Assembly: GCA_022266195.1 (NCBI GenBank)
Contig: WHVY01000006.1
Location: 2,604,001-2,668,000 of the forward strand
Source: Tetranychus cinnabarinus
Lineage: Eukaryota > Arthropoda > Arachnida > Trombidiformes > Tetranychidae
Direction of reading: 5' to 3'
Length of the DNA stretch: 64,000 bases
Shown here: piece after piece, positions 13,109 through 23,882 of the stretch
Layout: every line of letters begins with the position of its first letter
How positions within the stretch are numbered: the stretch's first letter is position 1
The notes under the pieces: generated by a model
The model's input: the letters and a program-made list of their open reading frames with translations, nothing else
Database searches by the model: none
Told to the model about the DNA's origin: nothing
Made by a program: the position numbers and the translations under genes

Positions 13109-15996
13109 TTAACGTTGTAGTTTGACTCGACCACGAAGTGCAACGTAAGCTAAAACACGAAATATGACTATAACGAAAATTAACAACCAGTAGTCTAGTT
13201 TAAGATTAGATTCTTTGAAACCAACAGAGGCAATTACTTGCTTCCCATTGACCAAACAACCTTGTCCAGTTGGAATGGTGCCGTTTGACACAGCGGATAA
13301 AACTCCTGCTATCGAGCTCGGAACGGGCGTCTCATAATCACAGTCAATGTGAGTCACATCACGCCATTGATTTACTGTCAAGATTTCATTTGAATAGTAA
13401 AACCAAGAGAAATACTTTATCCAATTTATCCATTTCGGGATTGTGCTGAAAATAAAAACATATAAGATTAAATTTTGTATATTTTATAATATGCTTCATA
13501 GATTATCAACTATCAAATAACAAAACTCACCGATTATTCAAGAAAGCACCACCAAGTAAAGCCAACGGAGAGATTAAAGGTGGTGCCAATTCAAGACCCA
13601 CAGTCAATGATGTTGAAATGGATGATACAAAATAACCAAAGCCAGCAGCTGCATTGACCAGTATAATGGAGACAGCATTACCAATCAAGAATGTATCAAA
13701 ATCATTAACAAGTCCAATGGCATAATAACATCCTGACCATGTAGCGATAGGCAAAAAGATAAAATACGGTAAATCTGACATCATTCTGGCAATAAAATAA
13801 ATGCTAACTCGATACAGTCCGGCAGCATGTTCTCGCAAGAATAATGGCATTTCATTACAAAAGGCCTGAGAAAATAAATTTTACTGAATTAATCAATTGG
13901 CAAAATAAATTTAAAATCAGTCTACGACATGTACTTACACCAATAACCAGAAAGATGCTGGAAAAATTTGCATTCATAATCGAAAGGAAAATAGCTCCAT
14001 TTATATTCATTATGCCTTCTTGATTGTAATCTTGTCCCCAGTAAACCAAAGCCACAAGAAGCGCGGAAAACTGTTAAGACAAGTAAAAATAGAGTTAATG
14101 AAGATACAAGGTTGAAAAAATTAATATTAATTGACTAACAAGTGTATTAACGATTCGTGATGTTGTCAACATGGGATCTCGCAAATTAATCACAGCAGAT
14201 CGGTAAGTTAATAGATTGAATTGTGAAAATATTCCTATCTGGGCTGTTTTAGAATGATGTTTCAATTTATCAGGACTATTAAAGGTAGCTTCAGATACAT
14301 TTTTGAATTCACTTTTAAGGTTTCGGTGATATTCTGAAGCTTCATAAGTGTCACAGATCATCTGAATTAAAGAGAAAAGATATAGTTAAATTGAGTTTCA
14401 TGTTTTACATCGATATTATACTTACATTTACTTTAGACGAACTTTGTTCTCTGTTTCCAGGAGCAATGGATAATTGTTGGATGAAAAAATCTGATGGATT
14501 ATAATTTGATGGACAATTGAATCCAAGTTGAGAAAAGAAATCTAGAGCTTTGTCTGCAGTTCCAAGAAAAGCAACTCGACCCTCAGCTAGCAACATGATT
14601 TGATCAAACATTTTGAATATTTCAGATGATGGTTGATGAATGGTACATACAATGGTTCGTTGCTCATTAGCCAAAGATTTAAGAACAGAAACAACAGTTT
14701 GAGCCATAAATGAATCAAGTCCAGAGGTTGGCTCATCGCAGAATAATATTGCAGGATCGGTTAAAATCTATCATTCAAGATTGTAAACAAAGATTCATAT
14801 TAATGCACAAATTAACAACCACAATAATATTAAATACACATATAATAATAAATCGATAAGCAATAAAAATAATGTTTTTACCTCAGTAGCAATAGATAAT
14901 CTTTTAAGTTCACCACCTGATAATCGTTGTCCAGTAGATTCACATTTTATCCGATTTTCAGCAACTTTCATTAATCCTAACTGGAAATAATAAGTTTACA
15001 AACCAAATAAATTATTAGTTCAATTGTAACGACTTGATGATATGAAAACTTACCTTTTCGAGAATTTGATCAATCCTTTCGTCAATTTGACTAGCATTCA
15101 TAGAAACTGGAGTTCTAAGTTTGAGTTGGAATCGCAAGTGTTCTCGCACAGAAAGAACACCAAAGAATAAATCCTCTTGTTGAACATACGATGAACATGA
15201 AGATAGCCTTTCGATAGTAATTGGCTCATTATTCAAAGAGACTTGTCCTTCAATGGCCAATTTATTCAAATTTTGACCAGTTAATACATTCAGTAAAGTG
15301 GTTTTTCCTGCACCAGAAGCTCCAAGAATGGCCAACAGATTACCAGGCTTTGCTTGACCAGAAACTATTCGAAGAAAGAGAGAGAATCAAATATTAAATT
15401 CTATTATTAAAACAATATCTCTAAGATACAATTAAATAATAAACAATTGACAGATAAAAATTGTCATGATTGCAAATATGAAAATTTATTGCGAAGACTT
15501 TTTATGGTTTAAGTGGATATTTTCAATAACAAAAATACGAACAAAGTCTCCATTGCAAACATGTATCCCAATTTTGGTAGTAAAATGATTAGACTATAAT
15601 TTAAACATACCTTTTTTGATAATGTGAACTGGTTCCTTTGGTTTACGAAAACAATTAGTTAAACCAGACGATCCTTTGGAATACACATTAAGGTTATTCC
15701 AACTTAATGTAGTGGGTTTAAAATTAGCAGCACTCGAGTTTAAATCTTTTGATGAAGATGAAGCATAGTTGTTTATCTCTGTTAAGAAGGAAATATATTA
15801 TTGTACAATAATATCAAAACAAACAAACGAGCTTCAATAGCTATCGATCAGCTATTATAATCGAACTTGACAAAGTAAAAAAGACTTTACCATTAGGTGT
15901 TGACTCAATCTCATCTATGGAAAAGTTGGGATTACTGAAGAAATGTCGGGATCCATTTCCCGGGTTTCTTTGTGTCTGCTCCTCAGTTGATAACAT
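13109..15996 (-). CDS. ABCG half transporter, copy C (9 exons, 683 aa)
   Basis: A complete paralogue of copy B with the same nine-exon layout: 15891-15996, 15611-15778, 15054-15364, 14882-14980, 14426-14767, 14140-14361, 13939-14070, 13531-13865 and 13109-13445 (2052 nt, in frame). The start is the ATG at 15994-15996, giving a hydrophilic Glu/Gln/Asn-rich N-terminus of about 90 residues before the ATPase domain. Walker A GASGAGKTT, LSGGELKRLS, DEPTSGLDS and CTIHQPSSE are all present. The membrane half has LREHAAGLYR and the GQGCLVNGK loop. Exon 3 carries the RTPVSM version of the post-Q-loop helix, shared with copy B, while the 5' flank is closest to copies D and E. I see no frameshift or stop, so I treat it as functional. 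Confidence 0.92.
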
Positions 15997-18449
15997 TATG
16001 ATTATCCGGTTAAACTGAATAAACCATGAATTTCAGATTAACTGTAAGACTTGAAAAATTCAATTAGATCATCTTTAGATCGCTAAAAATCACTAATAAA
16101 TGTTGAACTTGATAACCAAAGGCAAGATGTGAAGTAAGAGTAGGCACCAGAACTGGTTCAATGGCTCTTGTCAGTGAAGATGGAATCAAGTTGCAACTGC
16201 ACTTACGAAATTATTCATTTCAATTCATTCGTAACTCGATAATGGGTTAGACTTGATATTGAAAGATAAATTATCCATGGTTACATTAACGATTATTATA
16301 ATCACTTTGATAACATCCATCCTTTTCCATTGCAGGGAACCTCATTTTTCTGAAGACACATTGCGAAAAGAAACTCATTTTAATATTATGCTGCAATCAG
16401 ATAGTAACATCAGAAGCAAAAAATATCACACAATTTCACGTGAATCAATTGAGATGAATTAATAAAAATGACAATGAAAGCAACCTTTTGACACAATTAA
16501 GAAATGCTTTTAAAAAAAGGATTTGTCTCAAAGAGTTCCTCTTTGATTTGTCTACAACAGACTTTTCTGCCTAATATTTGATCTCGTGATTCAACGAGAT
16601 CAATAAATCGATAGTAACCAGCTGATTAACAAAATGAATGGCTTTTTGGTTCCAATATTGAAATTTTTTTCTGGATTAGTTCATTTTCCCAAAAACTAAA
16701 TTACTATTATTATTAGTAGTAATTTAACCCAACAAAAGATTAAATTTTTAATTGATCGCGAAGATTCAGTAGTTTAATTTAGGTGTATAATTAACAGTTA
16801 GATATTTGAACCTTTCAACAATGGAATTTTTAATCATTTTCAATCCCTAATCATTAAAATTGTAAGGAGAGTAAAATTGATAAATTCATAAAAATCACTG
16901 AATGGGTTCAATATTAAATTAAACATCTGCAACTCGATACTTTCAAGTCGAAAGTCCATCACAACTTGAGATTCACAAGAGAAGCAACAGATTTTAAACT
17001 CGGTAGATGGAACTAGTGATAAGCTTGATCATTGAAAAATGACAATTTTTATGTTGAATTTATAATTATTTTTAAATACAATTTGACTAATTAATTGATC
17101 TCAACAAGCAGGGGATACGTTCTGGAGTACCTGAGGACTTGACATTTGAATCTAATCCTCATCTGATAGTTACGTACAATTAGATCATCAATAGCTTAGT
17201 CAATAGTAACTTTTCCATGTGATACACACTCAATGAATATCCGCTTTGGTTAAGTTATTAATAAGCTGATTTTGTTTTAAATCACTTGAAATTCACTTTG
17301 TTCCCTTTTTTCAATGAAATTTTCAAACCGATAAAATAATCCAGATTGAATCATCAATTGAATAGATTAACCAGAAAATGAACCAAAATCTGTGCTCATC
17401 TATTCCTGTAAATGCATCTACAATTTATTATGGCAATATGAGCTAAAGATTAACATGAAATTTACTGGAAATTTTCAATTCCTGCCTTTTTTTGGTTAAA
17501 TAATTACCAAATCTATTCAAAGTGCAGTTCAAGTTGATCATTGATAGATTCATTGCATTAGCAAAATTGCTTTGAATTGAAGGTGAGGGCTATGTCAAAC
17601 TTATTTTAATGTTGATTTTCAGATCAGAAGTATCGACAATATATGTTTAACGTTAAAATGGGCAAAATCCAACGACCGGTTTAGCCACAATCGCGTTCGC
17701 AAGACAAATCTGGAGTGACAGCTTCAAGGCTATATCTCGTTGAGTAATTACAACAAAAAGTTGTGACTTGAACCATTGATTATCTTATCAATTTACACAT
17801 GTATACAATAAACCAGCGCTCTAGGATATTTCAAGCGAAAGATCATTTATTCATTTTTCCGTGGCCGAATCCACAGATCACAACTGAGGATCTTTTTTAA
17901 TGGCTAGAAATGCTTATTACTGTTAGGTTCATGCCAAACGGCTTTAGACACATTAGTTATCGCAGCGGAAAAGACGAAAAGATTTTTTCACTTTTGAGTT
18001 TATTGTAAAGTTTTTCTGCGAAACGCGAAGCGCAAAGAGCTAAAACTTAATATAGAATGTTGGCAGTCACCGGAGGACATTTGAGGGGATTTGACTTTTA
18101 GAGGTCATTTCAGTTAGATTTATGAATTTTTTAGAACCATTTGATGAACTAAACGCGTCCTTTTTATCGCTTTGACTTCCATACTCTATTTTATCATCAT
18201 AATGACTAAGAATGCTTTTCGGAATTTCAAAATGATAATGATTCGTGATCAGTTCGATTTTTTGTTCGCCGAGGCTACTGGTTGATCAAAAACAGCGGTA
18301 AATTTTTTAAGCAAGTCTGGCATGATGAGAGGTGGTGACAGATCAACAATATGCAATCTATTTGCAATAATACGTGATTTTCAATACAGTGGCAATTATG
18401 TGACGGCGCCCTGTCATGTCATTGTGTGGATTTTTGAAACACAACTTAC
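15997..18449. other. 5' flank of copy C, no gene seen
   Basis: Positions 16200-16480 match the 5' flanks of copies D (26900-27180) and E (36050-36340). Positions 17390-17580 match 36420-36600 upstream of copy E. These matches show that the duplicated block includes at least 1.5 kb upstream of the start codon, with insertions and deletions since. The short plus-strand frame at 16253-16462 lies in this shared flank and has no support as a gene. Nothing else is recognised. Confidence 0.6.
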
Positions 18450-18650
18450 CTTAACAAACAGGATCCTTGCATTTTCTTGTCAGTAATTTCAATAAGCTTC
18501 GAAACTTCGTCTCTCAATTCCGTTTTGCTCAATGTCCATCCTTCGGGAGTAATTATTTGAAAATCGTCACTTATAAGTACGGGGTAGTGGTGTACTACTG
18601 TACTCTTGTATTGATGCGTTTCCGTGCTAATAAGCTTAACTATATCGTCG
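18450..18650 (-). pseudogene. Clean 66-codon exon with canonical splice sites, unknown gene
   Basis: On the minus strand a polypyrimidine tract plus CAG precedes position 18650, and GTAAGT follows position 18450. The 201 bases between are open in one frame, giving a protein segment rich in charged residues with PEGWTLSKTELRDEV near its middle. I do not recognise the family. Upstream on the same strand (18,700-19,050) are open segments in two different frames, one containing NLPNWLRKPSDFPEKK. This suggests an eroded multi-exon gene. No downstream exon was convincing. It may be a surviving exon of a decayed gene or mobile element, or part of a gene I cannot assemble. Confidence 0.4.
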
Positions 18651-18789
18651 CTGTAAAAAAAGGAAAAGGTTAATTAATCAACTTGATGACTTTTGATGAA
18701 GTTTGATTACAATACAAGACTTACACGTAATCATAGTTATTGGTTTTTTTCAGAATTGTAATCCTTTTTTGATTTCAAATGTTTGTAAA

Positions 18790-21300
18790 TATTTTAAAGT
18801 GAAATTAAAAAGTTCCTGCCAGATACTTTTTTTCTCGGGAAAATCAGAAGGCTTGCGAAGCCAATTCGGCAAATTATCTGTTTCATGCTCGTCTCCATCA
18901 TTTGCAAAACTCGAGCTGGAACTTGGTAAACTCTAATCAGAAAAAAAGTTTCTTCGGATACGCCAATTGGTGATATTGCCTGAAAAACATCAGGAAAAGC
19001 TTTGGAGGCGTCAGGGTAAGCAGTCGAATTCGCAATCAGCATTGTGTTATCATTTTAGCTAGAAGATTCTGCTTGCTCAGCCTCATTTGGAACGGTATTT
19101 GCATTAGCAGATGATTGATTTTTTTCTGAGATTTTTCTTCTCGCTGCAGCATACTTGGTTGCTGGTCTGGAAATCTTTCAAAAACGCGATCGATCAAGGA
19201 AAGTTGAAGTAACAATTGTTGAATCTATGACATTTATTGATATGTCAACCGGCAATGCTGCCAGTGAAGATTTCTCGTTGAATTTAACAACAGATAGTTC
19301 TCGCGTAATGTCCTAACAAGTATAACACTTATTGGCTTGCACCATTTCTTCTGGTCTGGTAAACTTTGCTTTTTCTATCCAGAATTTATTCTTTTTATCA
19401 CTTTCGATTTGCTTTTCTTGATGGCTGATTATTTCCCTGTTTCCCATTAGAGATTTAGCTTGATTCTCTTTAAGGGTAATGAGTTGGTCACCTATCATTA
19501 TGACATCTTGAGCTTCATTTTCTCCATGAGTATTTCCAGATGCATCTTTGTCTTTTTGACTTGTTGATGGTTCTTCCTCATATTCAAATAGTGGAATATC
19601 ATCATCCTCTTCTTTGGACAGATCCAGTGTGTCATCAGCTTTTCTTTATACTTTCTGATGGTTTGTCATTTATCTTTCTTTTGATTGATCTTTTCTTTAT
19701 TGTCAATTTCGCTATTCTGACTAGCTTTGAGATCCGGATCATGTACCCAATTCGCATTGATTAGACCTGGATATACAGGGCATTTCAGCTAATTTTACCG
19801 TTGAAAATTGGCTATATCTTTGCCCCTGAATGACCTTGAGGTTAGATATTTTGTTTATGGAAAATTGGCCGATACTCAATTGTCCTTTTTCAAGGTCAAG
19901 GTCATTCAAGGGCATTGAGTTATTTGACCTCTAACTGATATTTGAAGGTCATTTTCTAAGAGTGCAAACATTTACAGATTGATTGATGCTAGTGACGTGT
20001 TTATTACTTATTCTGGCAAAAAATGAGTGTTTACACATTGTTGTGTTGATCAATTGGTTTTAAGCAAAATGCGTTTATCTTTTCAACGGTGTAAGATACT
20101 TACGCGTGGTAAACATCAAACAATCTGTAAATTTTTGCAAATGAAGAAAATGACCTTTAAATATCATTTAGAGGTCAAATAACGCAATGCCCTTGAATGA
20201 CCTCGACCTTGAAATATGAAAATTGAGTATCACCCAAATATCCATAAACAAAATATCGCACCTCAAGGTCACTCAGGGGCAAAGCCAAATTACAACGGTA
20301 AAATTAGCTGAAATGCCCTGTAATATTTCTGATATTATTTCTTTGATTTCGTCCACCACTTCTTCCTTGAATTTGAGAATCTCAGCTTGAATCTTTATAT
20401 CTTTTTTACTTTACATGTAATTTCACCAAATTTTGCAACTTAGTTGATATCTTCTGATGTAAGTTTTCTCACTTCTCCTATTTTTTGCCATCCTGTTATC
20501 TTTTCCAATCTTTTTATCTTTGTTTTCATTTTTTTAGGTAGTTGAATATTACTGTTTCCACTGATTTCCATTATCATCTTATGATATTCTTTCCTTTTTT
20601 GGAGATCCTCCATCTCAATTGCTTCTTTGATCTTTTTTATTTCTTTTGCGATGAAGATTGATTCCAAGAAGACCTCCAGATCTTTAATATCACTGTCTTT
20701 GATATTACCTCCATTTTCAGCTGCACATATAATAGAATTATCTGCTTCAAGTTCTTCCGACTTTCCATTTGATCTCCATATCTAATTCATAATACTCATC
20801 AGTCCTTTAATTTTAATTATTAACTCTCCACTGAAAGATCTCCCCGATTCAGGATTGATCCACATTATTTGTGTAATAGTTGATCGATACTCTTTTCTTC
20901 CTTCTTCCGGTAATTTCTCTATCATCTTTTTCTTTTGACTTGTCGTTTTCCTCAGGTGGAATTTATTCAGGAATGTATCGAGACTTTCAATTTGTTCTTC
21001 TGTAGGAATTTTTCCAGAATACTTGATACGTATTTTGTTTGGAGATTCTGTTTATTTTTCATTAGGTTGATCTATTTGAGTTGAATTGGGTCCATGATTG
21101 TTTCCCATGACTTAAGAGTGATCATAAGTACCTCCAAGATGTTCATCTTCATTTTGGACAGACTCAATTGTTGTACCAGATGTTACACTACTTAGTTGTT
21201 TAGGAATTGTTGCACCATTCTCAGGATTAACCACTTGATAAACTTTAGAGCCTGAGTTGACCTGTGTCGATTCATCTGTTATACTATTTGGTTGATTCAT
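18790..21300 (-). pseudogene. Decayed hydrophilic coding region, several frames, interrupted by a foldback element
   Basis: The minus strand carries a long protein-like stretch broken by stops and frame changes. From an ATG at 21300 one frame runs to 20440 and continues across two internal TAA codons and one TAG. It is Lys/Glu-rich, with segments such as EEQIESLDTFLNKFHLRKT. A second frame (about 20400 to 19600) is coiled-coil-like. It is split by the foldback element at 19776-20320, and removing that element keeps the frame open. A third frame (about 19650-19310) is acidic, including DLSKEEDDDIPLFEYEEE. A TATATAAA-like sequence lies about 130 bases upstream of the first ATG. The character resembles a structural or gag-like protein of a mobile element or an old viral insertion, but I find no diagnostic motif, so the origin is open. 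Confidence 0.45.
19776..20320. mobile_element. Foldback MITE 1 (545 bp, TA-flanked, CAGGGCATTTCAGCT ends)
   Basis: The element is an almost full-length palindrome. It begins CAGGGCATTTCAGCT and ends with the reverse complement, and TA lies on both sides (19774-19775 and 20321-20322). That is the target duplication expected of Tc1/mariner-mobilised elements. Inner arm sequences such as AAGGTCAAGGTCATTCAAGG and TTTGACCTCTAA recur inverted. It has no coding capacity. It sits within the decayed coding region 18790-21300. Confidence 0.85.
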
Positions 21301-21903
21301 CTTTCAAGCTGAATTTATTTAAAGTTGATAATTTGAAGATTGTATATTACTATTGTTCACAGTTTTTAAAGTGATTACTAAGGGATAACTTTCTTAACTG
21401 ATTTGTAAGTTCAGATGGGTAACAATTTATATATATATGCATATGCATATCTCATTGATAAGAATTATGTTTGTCTTCCTTTTCCTCTCACTTTCTTTTA
21501 TCTCTGCTTCTTTTGTTCTTTTCCAATCATTGTGCAATTTAACTTTCTCTTTTGGTTCTCTTCTAATTTATAAGTAAGATATATGTTATTATATATATTA
21601 TATTAGAGATATTATGTTATCTCCACTTTGCTTTTATCTTTATTGATTGAGGGAAAGAATTGGTTGGTCAATTTCAATCTTAGAAAAGTACTTTTATTTT
21701 AGTTTTTATAATCAATTTAATTTGACAGTTTTTTATTTACTAATATTGATACGATTATAATCTCATATAGTTAATATTTCTTTTAACGGTTAATTCTTTC
21801 CAGAATTTTCTTTTTGTTTTAATTTCTTATTTTACGAGCTTAAGCTTCTCTAATCAATTGTTTTAACATAATTTTATTAGCTTTTGGATTTCTCTTTTAG
21901 ATG

Positions 21904-22335
21904 ATATCATTTGTTTCCAGTAGATCCGAAACCTTTACTTCCTCTCTCTGTTGAGTCTACTTCTGATACTTCTTCGATTGCAGGCATTACGATTTTCTCG
22001 CAAATCATTTGAGCAATTTTGTCTCCAATTCTGATCCGGAAGTCACTATCTTTGAGGTTGAAAAGTACCACTTTAATTTCACCACGATAGTCAGCATCCA
22101 CTACACCAGCACCAACTTGTATCCCATTCTTTAGAGCTAGTCCCGATCTAGGAGCAATTCTTATGTAGCATCCATCTGGACTTGCGACACATATCCCTGT
22201 TCTGACACTTGATACCGATCTGGCTTTTATAATAATATCCTCTGAACTTTTAATGTCTAGCCCTGCACTTCCACCGGTGGCTCTTGTTGGTAGAGATGCA
22301 TCCTTCGATAACCTTTTAACCTTGAGAATCTTCTG
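21904..22335 (-). pseudogene. dUTPase domain without a visible start codon
   Basis: A trimeric-type dUTPase, the enzyme that hydrolyses dUTP to dUMP. All five family motifs are in order on the minus strand: SAGLDIKSSED; PRSGLALKNGI; the catalytic GVVDADYRGE; RIGDKIAQMICEK; and the C-terminal ERGSKGFGSTG. The stop is at 21907-21909. The frame is open upstream to a TAA near 22370 but has no ATG, so translation would need an upstream exon, readthrough or a non-AUG start. It ends about 300 bases before an LTR-like end on the opposite strand and about 600 bases from the decayed coding region. It could be a host gene fragment, a retroelement dUTPase or a viral relic. The domain call itself is secure. 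Confidence 0.8.
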
Positions 22336-22686
22336 AATACTCTTACGTACTCTTTTTGAATTTTAAGACCAAACATTTTAAGAGCATGTAAATATTTAAA
22401 AAAACATAATAGATTTTTTTGATACTGCAACAAAAAAAAAGCAAAAGCATTCGACTCAGCATAAAAACGCTCCAATTAATTAATGCACCCTTTTACTAAC
22501 CTATTAAAAAGAAATTAATGCAAAGAAGGGTTTTACTAAAAGGAGAGATGGGCGCAAAAGATAGTATAAAAACAAAAAGTTGAAAATAAAAAAGGAGTCG
22601 AAAAATGTAACTCTTTGCGAATACATCGAATTGACCAAATAAAGTTATTTAATCTTTACAAGATTAATTGGGGGGTCATCCGGGAT
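22336..22686 (+). mobile_element. LTR-like end with tRNA-Pro-like primer-binding site
   Basis: Reading the plus strand, a TATAAAA motif (near 22565) is followed by AATAAA (22638-22643). Then comes TGGGGGGTCATCCGGGAT at 22669-22686. This 18-mer differs at two positions from the tRNA-Pro primer-binding site used by murine leukaemia viruses, as I recall it. TATA box, poly(A) signal and PBS in that order is the layout of an LTR 3' part and leader. The left LTR border was not defined, and no gag or pol is visible downstream. Confidence 0.45.
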
Positions 22687-23882
22687 GGAAAAATCAAAGT
22701 GTTTCTCCTTTTGTTTCCCTTTCCAGTGTTATATTTCTTCATCTATAACTATTCCTTAGTTACATTTGCAATCCATATATCTTGCTATTCAGTTATTTCA
22801 ACGATATAAAATTGTTTTAAGCATTATTAATATTAGTGCTCTAGTTGTGAATAAGCAACGTTAACAACCAATGTGTGATGATTTTGTAGCCTACAGTCTA
22901 TTATTTCCCGTTCGAATTATGTGATTCTCTACGATAATTTTTTATTTTAACGCATACAATTGTTTTTGGCTTTTTATTCCACGATAAGTTCAGAAATTTC
23001 GATCATTTCAAGTTCGCGTTTTTATTTCCTGATGATCCTGAGTTTTTTACTTTCAGTGTTTTACTAATAACATGTAAGCAAATTCAGAATTTGGTATATT
23101 CAAACAAAGAAAATTGAGAAAATCATAATTATGTTAAAATATAAATATATTCAAATTACAATTACTAATAATCAAATCAATTTGAAATCAAGTTGCTAAA
23201 ATTATCTATAAAAGCTATAAATCGAAACAAGATAAACAAAAGAATAATTACAAAATAAATGCAATTTGATAAATTATTCTGAATAGAAGATTGTCTTCTT
23301 TCACTCCATAATGAATTACGATGGATGAAATGTCTAATTGTAAAATATTGATTATTGAATATGATTTGATTTACTTAAAATATTCTGCTCATGAAAAGAG
23401 GTGATAAAACTTTATTAATTGACAGATTAAATTTGAATGCTAATTTGATAAAGATATCAACTGAAATTATTTGATCTAAAAATTTTAAAAGGATTGAAAC
23501 AAATTTGTTCAATTATTACGATTGACCCTATTTTTCTTTTGATTTGAGTATAATTCTGAAAACTGTTTATCAACATGGAAACCAGAAGCAAATATCGAGG
23601 ATCGATTGCAAATAAAATGCCCAATGATTAATTCTTATATATCCACTAACTACCAAGCTATACACTTAATTTAATTATGAAGATTAGACCCAATGACGGA
23701 GATAGTCAAAAAGAATTTTCTCTAGGTATTATTTGGTGAAGTTATTAAAAAATAAATGTTAAAATAAATATCCAATGACGGATAGCAAAATATATAAATC
23801 TTAAGATTATAATGAAAGCGAGGACGTTTCATCTTTTGGTATACTTTTATTTAAAGTAAGAAAATACAAGAAAAAGGCATCA
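22687..23882. other. AT-rich spacer 3' of copy D, no gene seen
   Basis: If the preceding PBS is real this would be retroelement leader, but there is no open frame with protein character. The last 115 bases (about 23770-23882) are nearly identical to 31535-31660, the 3' flank of copy E, and define one edge of the duplicated block. A short direct repeat CCAATGACGGA occurs at about 23690 and 23771. Confidence 0.5.

Noticed and set aside
16253..16462. Plus-strand frame with a hydrophobic start upstream of copy C
   Set aside because: It lies in flanking sequence duplicated upstream of copies D and E, where the frame is not preserved.
18467..18673. Plus-strand 68-codon open frame
   Set aside because: It is the shadow of the better supported minus-strand exon at 18450-18650, which has splice sites and more protein-like composition.
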